Shown here piece after piece: positions 34,909-43,237 of a DNA stretch of 64,000 nucleotides. The DNA is taken from assembly GCA_964464895.1 (NCBI GenBank), contig CAYXGY010000007.1, positions 1-64,000 of the forward strand, in the 5' to 3' direction. The notes below the pieces were generated by a model. The model was given only the letters and a program-made list of their open reading frames with translations, did not search any database and had not been told where the DNA came from. The DNA comes from Helicobacter_D sp964464895. Lineage in GTDB: Bacteria > Campylobacterota > Campylobacteria > Campylobacterales > Helicobacteraceae. Position 1 is the first letter of the stretch. Every line of letters begins with the position of its first letter. The position numbers were made by a program, and so were the translations under genes.

Positions 34909-35532
34909 TTATTTTAGATGGCGTCGTGCGTTACTCTTATGATAGAGCGCACAAGGGGGAGTGATAAACACATCGCCTTTAATATCATAATTTTGCGTGA
35001 TGACTTCTGAAGCATAATTGAAATCACGGCAGACAAACAGGATTTTTGGAATCTTCTGCTGGGTTTTGTAAGATGCAAAGAATCTATCATACATTCCCTT
35101 GCCAAACCCTATGCGTCGCAATTCTTTATCCACTCCAAGCACGGGGACAATCGCACAATCTATTGTTGCGTGATAGGTGGAATCACTAGGCTCAAGAACC
35201 CCGAAAGATTTTTTTTGTAAAGGAAGTCTATATTGCACTGCTTTAAAGCTTTCTTTGTGCATCAAGGGCAAAAATATCCGCACTCTTTTTGTTTTCCGAT
35301 AGAATCGCAAGAGTTTTCTGGTATCAAACTCTAAAGGCAAGGGCGAGTAAAAAAGTAAATTTATAGGACATTTGGAGCGTTTTTTATGAGATTGGATATA
35401 GGATTGCAGATGCGCCTTGAGTTGTTTGTGGATTTTGGAATCTAGCCCATAGAGATTTTTACGCATTCGTGTTTTGATGAGATTTACCTTAAAAGTCTTA
35501 CGATAGGCTGCCTTTAAATCTTGTGATTCCAT
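34909..35532 (-). CDS. 5-formyltetrahydrofolate cyclo-ligase
   Basis: 207-residue enzyme converting 5-formyl-THF to 5,10-methenyl-THF with ATP. Recognised from the C-terminal motif LRRIGFGKGMYDRFF (the GxGKGxYDRxL signature) and VPVLGVDKELRRIGFGKG context, plus basic N-terminal residues (YRKTFKVNLIKTRMRK) that contact ATP. It follows the membrane protein gene by nine bases and is the last gene of the receptor-side operon. Confidence 0.88.
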   Translation of the reverse strand: MESQDLKAAYRKTFKVNLIKTRMRKNLYGLDSKIHKQLKAHLQSYIQSHKKRSKCPINLLFYSPLPLEFDTRKLLRFYRKTKRVRIFLPLMHKESFKAVQYRLPLQKKSFGVLEPSDSTYHATIDCAIVPVLGVDKELRRIGFGKGMYDRFFASYKTQQKIPKILFVCRDFNYASEVITQNYDIKGDVFITPPCALYHKSNARRHLK

Positions 35533-35541
35533 TTGTTATTC

Positions 35542-36105
35542 CTATGTCTTTTTAAAAGAATAAAAAAGCGTCAAAAACACAGCGCATTGTAGCAAAAGTA
35601 GTAAAAAATGTATGTTATAAACTTGTGATTCTTTTTGTTCTATCCCGAAAGATTCTAAGGTTGTATAAAACGCAAATGCGAGAAAAAGCCCCAAAAGATA
35701 ACCGATTTGTTTGTATTTATCCAATGCAGACAAAATCACTTTGCGTGAAAAAATCAATGTTTCCGCGCGTCCTAAATAATCTCCAAAGATAAAAGTGATT
35801 TGGTAGAGAGTGTAAATCATTATCGCACCAAAGAAAGTATTGGGAAAGAACAAATAAGCCAAGATATAGCCAAAGGGCACAATTTCCAAACCCAAAAGAA
35901 TCCTTTTGTAAGGCTTTGTTTGGAGGATTTTGGTATAAAAGAGCGTCAAACCAAATGCACCCAGAGCAAGAGAGATTCCGCCGATGGAATAGGTTTTGGG
36001 GTTTAAAGGCGCATAGATGATAAAGATTGTCCCCAATGAAACTCCCAAGAAAAGGGAGTTTAAAAGTTTATAAGCACAATAGAATCGTAAATGAATACTT
36101 TTCAT
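35542..36105 (-). CDS. Conserved multi-pass membrane protein
   Basis: About 187 residues from the ATG at 36105 (the frame is open from a TTG at 36117 that overlaps the receptor stop). There are five to six hydrophobic segments, e.g. LLNSLFLGVSLGTIFIIYA, GISLALGAFGLTLFY and VYNIHFLLLLLQCAVFLTLFY. A loop motif GDYLGRAETLIFSRK stands out as the only polar conserved-looking stretch. It looks like half of an MFS-type permease but is too short for one. Function unknown. It directly follows the TonB receptor gene, so it may share its regulation. Confidence 0.7.
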   Translation of the reverse strand: MKSIHLRFYCAYKLLNSLFLGVSLGTIFIIYAPLNPKTYSIGGISLALGAFGLTLFYTKILQTKPYKRILLGLEIVPFGYILAYLFFPNTFFGAIMIYTLYQITFIFGDYLGRAETLIFSRKVILSALDKYKQIGYLLGLFLAFAFYTTLESFGIEQKESQVYNIHFLLLLLQCAVFLTLFYSFKKT

Positions 36106-36110
36106 AGAGC

Positions 36111-38067
36111 CTACCAAGTATATTTCACGCCACCGCCAAAGACGCGTTCAAACTCATAAGGATAGTAGCTTTGGCTTACGACAATTGCGTTTTTGTGGTT
36201 GGTGAGATTCTGCACATAAGCGTAGATTTCAAAGTCTTTTAACCGATAGCTTGCATTTAGATTAAGGCTTTGATAGTTGGGAGCTTTGGTATTAGCGTTA
36301 TCAAAGTCATCATAGTCATACGCTCGTGAGCCGTATTTGTAAGAGATTCCAAGATTAAGCCGCGTGATAGGCAAGTAATTGAGACTTGCGCTTAGCGTGT
36401 GCTTAGAGACACCCGGAATCGTATTGCCCTTGTATCCCTCATTGCCTTGCATTGTCGCATCAACATAGGCATAAGAAAGACTAGAATACGCTTGTGCATT
36501 AAAATACGTGGTGAATTTCGCTTCCCCACCGATTCTACGCGTTTTGTCTAGGCTTTTGTTTGAATAGGTTACAGGTTCATAGTAAGCCTCATCTTTACCA
36601 TTAATATAAAACACATTTCCACTGAACTCGTGGATTCCAAACACGCTTTTTGTGCCGATTTGATAGGTGTCAAAAGTTGCAGGGTCGATGAGGGGGTTGA
36701 GATTGCCTCTAAAATCAAAAAACAAATCTACATTTGGCACGACAAAACTGCGTGAATAAGAGGCAAAAAGTGTAGTTTGGGAGTTGAGGTCATAGTGGAT
36801 TCCAAGTTCTCCTCCTAATAAATCTTCCGATGAAGATTCATTGAGTTTGGAAATCACTCTTTGCGCAGAGATTCCGCCATTGAGCGTTAAATCTTGTAAA
36901 TATTTCTCCCCATTAAGATAGAGTAGCATTGTATCAACCTGTGCTCTATTGGTGGAATTTTGAAGCCTCTTGTTTGTTTTTATTTCCCCACCAATTTCAG
37001 CTAGGTAAGAGGAATCTTTATAAGAAGAATTAAAATCTCCAAAGAGTCCTTTGCCATCGTATAAATTGTTGTAATTCACGAAGTCGCTTTCATTTCTTGA
37101 ACCGCCGAAATTCACATCGGTTACGATTCCCAGCTCGCCAAAATGAGTAAAGCCCAAGCCATAAATCAAATCCCACCGCTTTTGGTGCGTGAAAGTATCC
37201 CCCCCCCCAAGCAGAGGGTAAGGGGGCTTGTGAGGGATTACTATCAAATTGCGCCTTTGTGAGAGGGCTTGCATACTTGATAGCATATTGGGAATAGTTG
37301 AGGTTTGCCTTAAGAAGTGTGGAATCACTAGGATAGTAAAAGGCTGTGATTCCGCCATTTTTATTATGGCTTCCGTCTTTTTCTTCGCTCCCTTGCGTAA
37401 TTTTTCTTGTACCCTCGTTATGTTGGTATTGTCCATACACTCCAATGTTCAAAGTATCTCCCACAGAGCGCGCAAAAAATTGTGAATTTAAGGTGTCATA
37501 ACTTGCATAACTCACATTCAATGCGCCGCCTGCCTTGCGATTCGTGGTGATTTTGAGGATTCCACTTGTCGCGCCATTGCCATATTTGGTTGTGCCTTTG
37601 CCTCTCAAGATTTCTATTTTTTGGATAGAATCTAATGGGATTCCACTTAGGGAGATAGGCGTAGAATCAATATTGTCTAGCCGCATTCCATCTACAATAA
37701 TGGCAAGATTCTTGTGTCCATTTTGTCCAAATCCGCGCAAATCAATGTTCGCGGTGTAGGGATTGCCATAATTGGTTGTGATTTTGAGTAGAGAATGTTG
37801 ATTTAAGAAGTCGTAGATATTTTGAGCATTGGATTTTTTGATTTCCTCTGCACCAAATTCTTCTTTGAAATCGTCATTTTCTACAAACTCTTTTGCGTGG
37901 GTGATAGAAAGTTTCAAGTCTTGAGATTCTACAAGATTTGACTTTTCATTCAAGGCAATGTTTTGGCTTTGCGCTAAAAGTGCGCTATTAAGTGCCAAAA
38001 TTGCCGCAAGTGAAAAGTATTTCTTTCTAAACCCTTTGGGATGTAGAACTTTATGCTTGTGTTGCAT
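36111..38067 (-). CDS. TonB-dependent outer-membrane receptor, poly-C phase-variable, out of frame here
   Basis: Signal peptide (FSLAAILALNSALLAQS), plug domain with NIDLRGFGQNGHKNLAIIVDGMRL and IQKIEILRGKGTTKYGNGATSGILKI, then a beta barrel that ends FGGGVKYTW with the terminal aromatic. As sequenced the first frame (from 38067) meets ten G on the coding strand (C10 at 37199-37208), shifts to WGGGYFHAPK and stops near 37090. The rest of the barrel is open in another frame down to 36111. Nine G would join them as WGGDTFTHQKRWD, giving about 651 residues. Ligand unknown (siderophore, haem, metal or glycan). In this sequence the receptor is OFF. Confidence 0.9.
37199..37208. repeat. C10 homopolymer contingency tract in the TonB receptor
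   Basis: Ten C on the plus strand (ten G in the coding strand). Nine or twelve would give the full receptor; ten gives a ~325-residue truncated product lacking most of the barrel. Confidence 0.9.
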
Positions 38068-38152
38068 ATTGAAGCCTTTAAAATGAGATTTTGCAAGATT
38101 TTAAACCTTAAGATTACCGAAATCTTGGGCTTATAAATCATTTGCAAACAGG

Positions 38153-38158
38153 ATTATA
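38153..38158 (-). promoter_or_regulatory. -10 box of the TonB receptor gene
   Basis: Perfect TATAAT on the minus strand, about 86 bases before the receptor ATG. The leader contains a short AAGATT/AATCTT stem (38110-38126). A metal-responsive operator such as a Fur site would be expected nearby, but I see no convincing one. Confidence 0.5.
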
Positions 38159-38182
38159 CCGAAGAAATTTTAAATAAAAGTA

Positions 38183-38211
38183 TTGACAATTAAAATAAAA
38201 AGTAGTAGAAT
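38183..38211 (+). promoter_or_regulatory. Sigma-70 promoter of the tRNA-tuf operon
   Basis: TTGACA (38183-38188), 17-base spacer, TAGAAT (38206-38211). This is an unusually complete -35/-10 pair for this AT-rich genome, fitting the high output needed for tRNA and EF-Tu. Confidence 0.75.
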
Positions 38212-38242
38212 CTCATCTCATTTTTATGAAAAATGTAAGAAT

Positions 38243-38318
38243 GCTGGCGTAGCTCAGTTGGTAGAGCAGCTGCCTTGTAAGCAGCAGGCCGGGGGTTCGA
38301 GTCCCTTTGCCAGCTCCA
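38243..38318 (+). tRNA. tRNA-Thr (anticodon TGT)
   Basis: 76-base cloverleaf with encoded CCA. Acceptor GCTGGCG pairs with TGCCAGC (one G-T). D-arm GCTCAGTTGGTAGAGC, anticodon loop CTTGTAA, T-arm GGGGGTTCGAGTCCCT. First of four tRNAs ahead of tuf, the same Thr-Tyr-Gly-Thr order as before E. coli tufB. Confidence 0.95.
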
Positions 38319-38370
38319 TAATTTATTATAATTTTTCAGTGTTTGACCAGTTTTATTGATAATGTTTTGG

Positions 38371-38455
<85 letters not shown>

Positions 38456-38463
38456 TAAGCCAT

Positions 38464-38540
38464 GCGGGAGTAGCTCAGTTGGCTAGAGCATCAGCCTTCC
38501 AAGCTGAGGGTCGCGGGTTCGAGCCCCGTTTCCCGCTCCA
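38464..38540 (+). tRNA. tRNA-Gly (anticodon TCC)
   Basis: 77-base tRNA with encoded CCA. Acceptor GCGGGAG pairs with TTCCCGC (one mismatch-like G-T); anticodon loop CTTCCAA; T-arm CGGGTTCGAGCCCCG. Confidence 0.95.
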
Positions 38541-38600
38541 TACTGGGAGCTGATTCTACGAAATCTTATTTTAATCAGCAAAACACTTTTTAATTATTAT

Positions 38601-38675
38601 GCCCATATAGCTCAGTGGCAGAGCACTTCCTTGGTAAGGAAGAGGCCGGCGGTTCAATCCCGCTTATGGGCTCCA
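38601..38675 (+). tRNA. tRNA-Thr (anticodon GGT)
   Basis: 75-base tRNA with encoded CCA. Acceptor GCCCATA pairs with TATGGGC; anticodon loop TTGGTAA; T-arm with GGTTCAATCC. Last tRNA before tuf. Confidence 0.95.
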
Positions 38676-38785
38676 GTTTTTCAAAGATTGTGATGGAATT
38701 GTAGAAAATGTTACGATTCTTAATTTTAAAATTGGTAAAAATAGTGTAAAATTGTCACTATTTAACTTAAATTTAGGAGAAGCTT

Positions 38786-39985
38786 ATGGCTAAGGAAAAA
38801 TACGTTAAGTCTAAACCCCATGTAAATATTGGAACAATTGGGCATGTTGACCACGGTAAAACAACTTTAAGTGCTGCAATTTCTGCTGTTCTATCAACAA
38901 AAGGTCTAGCAGAAATGAAAGATTATGATAATATTGATAATGCTCCAGAAGAAAAAGAGCGCGGTATTACTATTGCAACTTCACACATTGAATACGAAAC
39001 AGAAAAAAGACACTATGCGCACGTGGATTGCCCCGGGCACGCGGACTATGTCAAAAATATGATTACAGGTGCAGCGCAAATGGACGGAGCGATTCTTGTT
39101 GTTTCTGCTGCGGATGGTCCTATGCCACAAACACGTGAGCATATCCTCTTGTCTCGCCAAGTCGGCGTTCCCTATATCGTTGTGTTTATGAATAAACAAG
39201 ATATGGTAGATGATGAAGAATTGTTAGAATTGGTAGAAATGGAAATCAGAGAACTTCTCTCAAGCTATGAATTCCCCGGCGATGATACACCGATTGTTGC
39301 AGGTTCAGCACTCAAAGCATTAGAAGAAGCAAAATCAGGAAATTTAGGCGAGTGGAGTGAAAAAATTATGAAACTTATGGACGCGGTAGATGAATATATC
39401 CCAACTCCTGTACGTGAAACTGATAAAACTTTCTTGATGCCAATTGAAGATGTCTTCTCAATCGCAGGTCGTGGAACTGTTGTTACAGGAAGAATTGAAA
39501 GAGGGATTGTAAAAGTTGGTGATGAAATTGAAATCGTAGGAATCCGCCCAACACAAAAAACAACCGTAACTGGCGTTGAAATGTTTAGAAAAGAGCTAGA
39601 CCAAGGTGAGGCAGGAGATAATGTTGGGGTTCTATTAAGAGGAACAAAGAAAGAAGAAGTAGAAAGAGGTATGGTTCTATGTAAGCCATCTTCTATTACT
39701 CCACACAAAAAATTTGAGGGTGAAATCTATGTTCTATCCAAAGACGAAGGTGGAAGACATACACCATTCTTTAATGGTTATAGACCACAATTTTATGTTA
39801 GAACAACAGACATTACAGGTTCCATTGCATTGCCAGAGGGTGTAGAAATGGTAATGCCGGGCGATAATATTAAAATCACAGTAGAATTAATCAATCCTAT
39901 TGCACTTGAAGATGGAACACGTTTCGCGATTCGCGAAGGTGGTAGAACTGTGGGTGCTGGTGTGGTTACAAAAATTATTGAATAG
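38786..39985 (+). CDS. tuf: Elongation factor Tu
   Basis: 399-residue GTPase that brings aminoacyl-tRNA to the ribosome. G1 GHVDHGKTTL, switch II DCPGHADYVKNM, G4 NKQD and domain II/III signatures (GRGTVVTGRIERG, GGRHTPFFNGYRPQFY) are all present. AGGAG lies just upstream. It follows four tRNA genes and is followed by rpmG, an arrangement seen in many bacteria. Confidence 0.99.
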   Translation: MAKEKYVKSKPHVNIGTIGHVDHGKTTLSAAISAVLSTKGLAEMKDYDNIDNAPEEKERGITIATSHIEYETEKRHYAHVDCPGHADYVKNMITGAAQMDGAILVVSAADGPMPQTREHILLSRQVGVPYIVVFMNKQDMVDDEELLELVEMEIRELLSSYEFPGDDTPIVAGSALKALEEAKSGNLGEWSEKIMKLMDAVDEYIPTPVRETDKTFLMPIEDVFSIAGRGTVVTGRIERGIVKVGDEIEIVGIRPTQKTTVTGVEMFRKELDQGEAGDNVGVLLRGTKKEEVERGMVLCKPSSITPHKKFEGEIYVLSKDEGGRHTPFFNGYRPQFYVRTTDITGSIALPEGVEMVMPGDNIKITVELINPIALEDGTRFAIREGGRTVGAGVVTKIIE

Positions 39986-39993
39986 GTTAAATT

Positions 39994-40164
39994 ATGGCTA
40001 AAGGTAATCGTGTAAAAATCGGACTCAAATGCTCTGAATGCGGGGACATTAATTACAGCACTGTAAAAAATGCAAAAACCAAAACAGAAAAACTGGAGCT
40101 TAAAAAGTTCTGCCCAAGATTAAATAAACATACCATTCACAAAGAAGTGAAGTTAAAAAGCTAA
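39994..40164 (+). CDS. rpmG: 50S ribosomal protein L33
   Basis: 56-residue ribosomal protein, eight bases after tuf. It starts MAKGNRVKIGLKCSECGD, with the zinc-ribbon CxxC and a later single Cys in KKFCPRLNKHTIHKEVKLK. Only three Cys are visible, so zinc binding may be incomplete. It is too short to stand out on length alone, but composition and operon place are clear. Confidence 0.95.
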   Translation: MAKGNRVKIGLKCSECGDINYSTVKNAKTKTEKLELKKFCPRLNKHTIHKEVKLKS

Positions 40165-40192
40165 GGGGCTTCCCTTTAGCAATGTAAATTAT

Positions 40193-40268
40193 AGGTCAGT
40201 AGCTCCAATGGTAGAGCGTCGGTCTCCAAAACCGAATGCTGGGGGTTCGAGTCCCTCCTGGCCTGCCA
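40193..40268 (+). tRNA. tRNA-Trp (anticodon CCA)
   Basis: 76-base tRNA with encoded CCA. Acceptor AGGTCAG pairs with CTGGCCT (G-T pairs allowed); anticodon loop CTCCAAA; T-arm GGGGGTTCGAGTCCCTC. It sits between rpmG and secE, a conserved position. Confidence 0.95.
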
Positions 40269-40298
40269 TTTTTGGAATAAAGAGAGACAAACAAAGTG

Positions 40299-40478
40299 AT
40301 GAAAAAACTGATTACCTATTATAGATTATCCAAAGAAGAACTATCCAAAGTTATCTTTCCTACAAAAGAACAAGTAAGAAATGCTTTTATTTCTGTTATT
40401 GTTGTTGTAACGGTTATTGCTCTATTTTTGGCATTGGTTGATTTCATTCTTGGTAGTTTTGTTTCAAGTATTTTATAA
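40299..40478 (+). CDS. secE: Preprotein translocase subunit SecE
   Basis: 59-residue single-span subunit of the SecYEG channel. An amphipathic part (YYRLSKEELSKVIFPTKEQVRNA) precedes one transmembrane helix (FISVIVVVTVIALFLALVDF). The frame also opens at a GTG three bases earlier. It is followed after 17 bases by nusG, as in nearly all bacteria. Confidence 0.93.
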   Translation: MKKLITYYRLSKEELSKVIFPTKEQVRNAFISVIVVVTVIALFLALVDFILGSFVSSIL

Positions 40479-40495
40479 TTAGTTAGGATTTGTTT

Positions 40496-41026
40496 ATGGC
40501 ATTGTATTGGTATGCGATTCAAACATATTTTGGTAGCGAACAAGCTGTGAAACGTGGTATTGAGAATCTTGTTAAAGAGTATCATTTAGAAGAAAGACTA
40601 ACAGATATTGTCGTCCCAACAGAAGATATTATTGAAGTCAAAAACAATAAGAAAAAGATTAGTGAAAGAAGTCTTTATCCTGGATATGTTTTCATTAAAG
40701 TAGATCTTGATACTGCATTATGGCATACCATTCAATCTTTGCCCAAAGTCAGTCGTTTTATCGGTGAGGCAAAAAAACCTACCCCTTTAAGTGAAGCGGA
40801 TATTAATCATATTATTGAAAAAGTGCAAAATCGCGCAGCTCCTAAACCAAAAATTATTTTTGAATCAGGCGAGGTTGTCCGAATCATAGAAGGTCCTTTT
40901 GCGAACTTTACAGGCACCGTAGAAGAATACGATATGGAACACAGAAAGTTAAAGCTTAATGTTTCAATCTTTGGTCGAAGCACTCCGATTGAAATACTTT
41001 ATTCACAAGTGGAAAAAATAGTTTAA
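40496..41026 (+). CDS. nusG: Transcription termination/antitermination protein NusG
   Basis: 176-residue NusG with an N-terminal NGN domain (MALYWYAIQTYFGSEQAVKRG, SLYPGYVFIKVDLD) and C-terminal KOW domain (ESGEVVRIIEGPFANFTGTV). It couples RNA polymerase with Rho or the ribosome. TAGGA six bases before the ATG at 40496 decides the start over an upstream TTG. Confidence 0.97.
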   Translation: MALYWYAIQTYFGSEQAVKRGIENLVKEYHLEERLTDIVVPTEDIIEVKNNKKKISERSLYPGYVFIKVDLDTALWHTIQSLPKVSRFIGEAKKPTPLSEADINHIIEKVQNRAAPKPKIIFESGEVVRIIEGPFANFTGTVEEYDMEHRKLKLNVSIFGRSTPIEILYSQVEKIV

Positions 41027-41048
41027 CAACTAAAAACAAGGATAAGTT

Positions 41049-41474
41049 ATGGCAAAAAAAATTATTGGCGAACTTAAGCTTCAAATTCCGGCTGGAAAAG
41101 CGAATCCCTCACCGCCTGTAGGACCAGCGTTGGGTCAACGTGGTGTCAATATTATGGAATTCTGTAAAGCATTTAATGAAAAAACAAAAGATATGGGGAA
41201 CTTTAATATTCCTGTAATTATTACGGTTTATCAGGATAAGAGTTTTACCTTTATCACCAAAAAACCACCTGTTACTGATTTGATTAAAAAAGCAGCAGGA
41301 ATCCAAAAGGGTTCAGACAATCCCCTAAAAAATAAAGTAGGAAAACTTACAAAAGCACAAGTTTTGGATATTGTCAAAACAAAAATGGACGATTTAAATG
41401 CAAACACAGAAGAAGCGGCAATTAAAATCGTTGAGGGAAGTGCTCGCAGTATGGGCATTGAAGTTGTAGATTGA
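41049..41474 (+). CDS. rplK: 50S ribosomal protein L11
   Basis: 141-residue stalk-base protein, usual length. The N-terminal domain has LQIPAGKANPSPPVGPALGQRG with the Pro-rich hinge of thiostrepton-type drug sites; the C-terminal domain contains TKAQVLDIVKTKM and ends EGSARSMGIEVV. First ribosomal gene after nusG, spaced 22 bases. Confidence 0.98.
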   Translation: MAKKIIGELKLQIPAGKANPSPPVGPALGQRGVNIMEFCKAFNEKTKDMGNFNIPVIITVYQDKSFTFITKKPPVTDLIKKAAGIQKGSDNPLKNKVGKLTKAQVLDIVKTKMDDLNANTEEAAIKIVEGSARSMGIEVVD

Positions 41475-41497
41475 AAAGACGCGTTGGAGTATAAAAT

Positions 41498-42202
41498 ATG
41501 GCAAAAAAATTAACAAAAAGAATGCAAAATCTAATCAATAAGGTAGATTGCAAAAAAATATACGATATTACAACCGCTTCTGCAACGGTCAAATCTTTAG
41601 CATCGGCTAAGTTTGATGAAACAGTTGAGGTTGCGTTAAGTTTAGGAGTAGATCCAAGACATGCAGACCAAATGATTCGCGGTGCGGTTGTATTGCCTAA
41701 TGGCACAGGCAAAAGTGTGCGTGTAGCGGTTTTTGCAAAAGGTGCTAAAGCCGATGAGGCAAAAGCAGCAGGGGCTGATGTTGTTGGAGATGATGATTTG
41801 GCGGAGCAAATCAAAAGCGGAGATTTGAACTTTGATATGGTGATTGCGACACCAGATATGATGGCTCTTGTAGGTAAAGTAGGTAGAATACTAGGACCAA
41901 AAGGCTTAATGCCAAATCCCAAAACAGGCACTGTTACAATGGAGATTTCTAAGGCAGTCAGCAACGCAAAGAGTGGGCAAGTCAATTATCGTGTGGATAA
42001 AAAGGGTATTGTGCATGCTCCTGTGGGCAAAGCAAGTTTTGATGCAAAAAAACTTGAAGAAAATATTATTGCATTGGTAAAAAACATCAATAAACAGAAA
42101 CCTGCAAGTGCCAAAGGTAAGTATATTAAAAATGCGACAATCTCTTTAACTATGAGTCCATCTTTAACATTAGATGCCCAAGAATTAATGGATATGAAAT
42201 AA
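41498..42202 (+). CDS. rplA: 50S ribosomal protein L1
   Basis: 234-residue L1 stalk protein that binds 23S rRNA and, in many bacteria, represses its own L11-L1 mRNA. Family signatures: VEVALSLGVDPRHADQMIRG, LPNGTGKSVRVAVFA, VGRILGPKGLMPNPKTGTV. It follows rplK by 23 bases. Confidence 0.98.
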   Translation: MAKKLTKRMQNLINKVDCKKIYDITTASATVKSLASAKFDETVEVALSLGVDPRHADQMIRGAVVLPNGTGKSVRVAVFAKGAKADEAKAAGADVVGDDDLAEQIKSGDLNFDMVIATPDMMALVGKVGRILGPKGLMPNPKTGTVTMEISKAVSNAKSGQVNYRVDKKGIVHAPVGKASFDAKKLEENIIALVKNINKQKPASAKGKYIKNATISLTMSPSLTLDAQELMDMK

Positions 42203-42229
42203 TTTATTCTTGTTTTTATCTTAGGCTAA

Positions 42230-42290
42230 TGACTATGGGGGCGAATGCTTAAAACTTACCCCATATAAGTCTTTCGTCTGAAAGGAGGTT
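42230..42290 (+). promoter_or_regulatory. Probable L10 leader controlling rplJ-rplL
   Basis: In the 91-base rplA-rplJ gap, TATGGGG (42234-42240) pairs with CCCCATA (42259-42265) around an internal loop. CTTTC/GAAAG (42271-42275, 42280-42284) forms a second stem that covers the start of the strong AAAGGAGG. This place normally holds the L10(L12)4-binding autoregulatory leader. I see the stems; the protein-binding kink-turn is assumed. Confidence 0.45.
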
Positions 42291-42293
42291 GAA

Positions 42294-42776
42294 ATGACAA
42301 AAGCAGAAAAGACTGCTCTAATTGAGAATCTTACTACCGAGTTTAAGGCTTCTAATGCAATTGCGGTTTGTGATTACAAAGGATTAACCGTCAAACAATT
42401 AGAAACTCTAAGAGCAAACGCAAGAGAACAAAAAGTGAAAGTCCAAGTCATCAAAAATACTCTTGCACTCATTGCGCTTAAAAACTTTGGAGTTGAAGGA
42501 TTAGAGTTAAAAGAGAATAATATTTTTGCTTGGGGTGAAGACCAAATTTCACTAGCAAAAACGATTTGTAAATTCTCGGATTCTGTGGGTGGCAAGCTTA
42601 TAGTAAAATCAGGTTACTTTGAAGGCGAAATTGTAGAAGCAAAACATATTGAAGCCGTTTCAAAATTGCCTTCCAAAGAAGAGCTTATCGGTATGTTGTT
42701 GTCCGTTTGGACTGCTCCTGCTCGTTACTTTGTTACAGGGTTGGATAATTTACGCAAACAAAAAGAAGCGGAATAA
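42294..42776 (+). CDS. rplJ: 50S ribosomal protein L10
   Basis: 160-residue base of the L7/L12 stalk. The N-terminal rRNA-binding part reads KTALIENLTTEFKASNAIAV and VCDYKGLTVKQLETLR; the C-terminal helix that carries L12 dimers follows. A very strong AAAGGAGG lies six bases before the ATG. Confidence 0.97.
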   Translation: MTKAEKTALIENLTTEFKASNAIAVCDYKGLTVKQLETLRANAREQKVKVQVIKNTLALIALKNFGVEGLELKENNIFAWGEDQISLAKTICKFSDSVGGKLIVKSGYFEGEIVEAKHIEAVSKLPSKEELIGMLLSVWTAPARYFVTGLDNLRKQKEAE

Positions 42777-42793
42777 AATTTTAGGAGAAAATT

Positions 42794-43168
42794 ATGGCAA
42801 TTTCAAAAGAAGATGTATTAGAATATATCGGAAATCTTTCTGTTATGGAACTTTCAGAGCTTGTAAAAGCATTTGAAGAAAAATTTGGTGTGTCTGCTGC
42901 TCCAACCGTTGTAGCGGGTGCAGTTGCAGGTGGTGGTGCAGCCGCTGCTGAAGAAAAGACTGAATTTGATGTTATCTTAACTAATAGTGGCGATAAGAAA
43001 ATCAATGTGATTAAAGTCGTTCGTGAAGTAACAGGTCTTGGCTTAAAAGAAGCAAAAGACGCGGTAGAAAAAACTCCATTTACCGTTAAAGAAGGTATTA
43101 AAAAAGAAGATGCTGATGCAATCAAAGCTAAATTTGAAGAAGCAGGTGCTAAAGTCGATATTAAATAA
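42794..43168 (+). CDS. rplL: 50S ribosomal protein L7/L12
   Basis: 124-residue acidic stalk protein that recruits translation GTPases. It has an N-terminal dimerisation domain, an Ala/Gly/Val hinge (about residues 35-52) and a C-terminal domain with KINVIKVVREVTGLGLKEAK. It follows rplJ by 17 bases and is followed by a terminator-like hairpin before rpoBC. Confidence 0.98.
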   Translation: MAISKEDVLEYIGNLSVMELSELVKAFEEKFGVSAAPTVVAGAVAGGGAAAAEEKTEFDVILTNSGDKKINVIKVVREVTGLGLKEAKDAVEKTPFTVKEGIKKEDADAIKAKFEEAGAKVDIK

Positions 43169-43172
43169 TTTT

Positions 43173-43200
43173 AGGGAGATTTTTTCTCCCTTTCATTTTT
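43173..43200 (+). terminator. Hairpin/attenuator between rplL and rpoBC
   Basis: AGGGAGA (43173-43179) pairs with TCTCCCT (43185-43191) around a T-loop, followed by TTCATTTTT. It has the form of an intrinsic terminator. A partial terminator here lowers rpoBC relative to ribosomal genes in E. coli, and the same purpose is likely. Confidence 0.65.
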
Positions 43201-43237
43201 CTTCCAAAATTCTACATTGATATATGAGGTAATAAAT

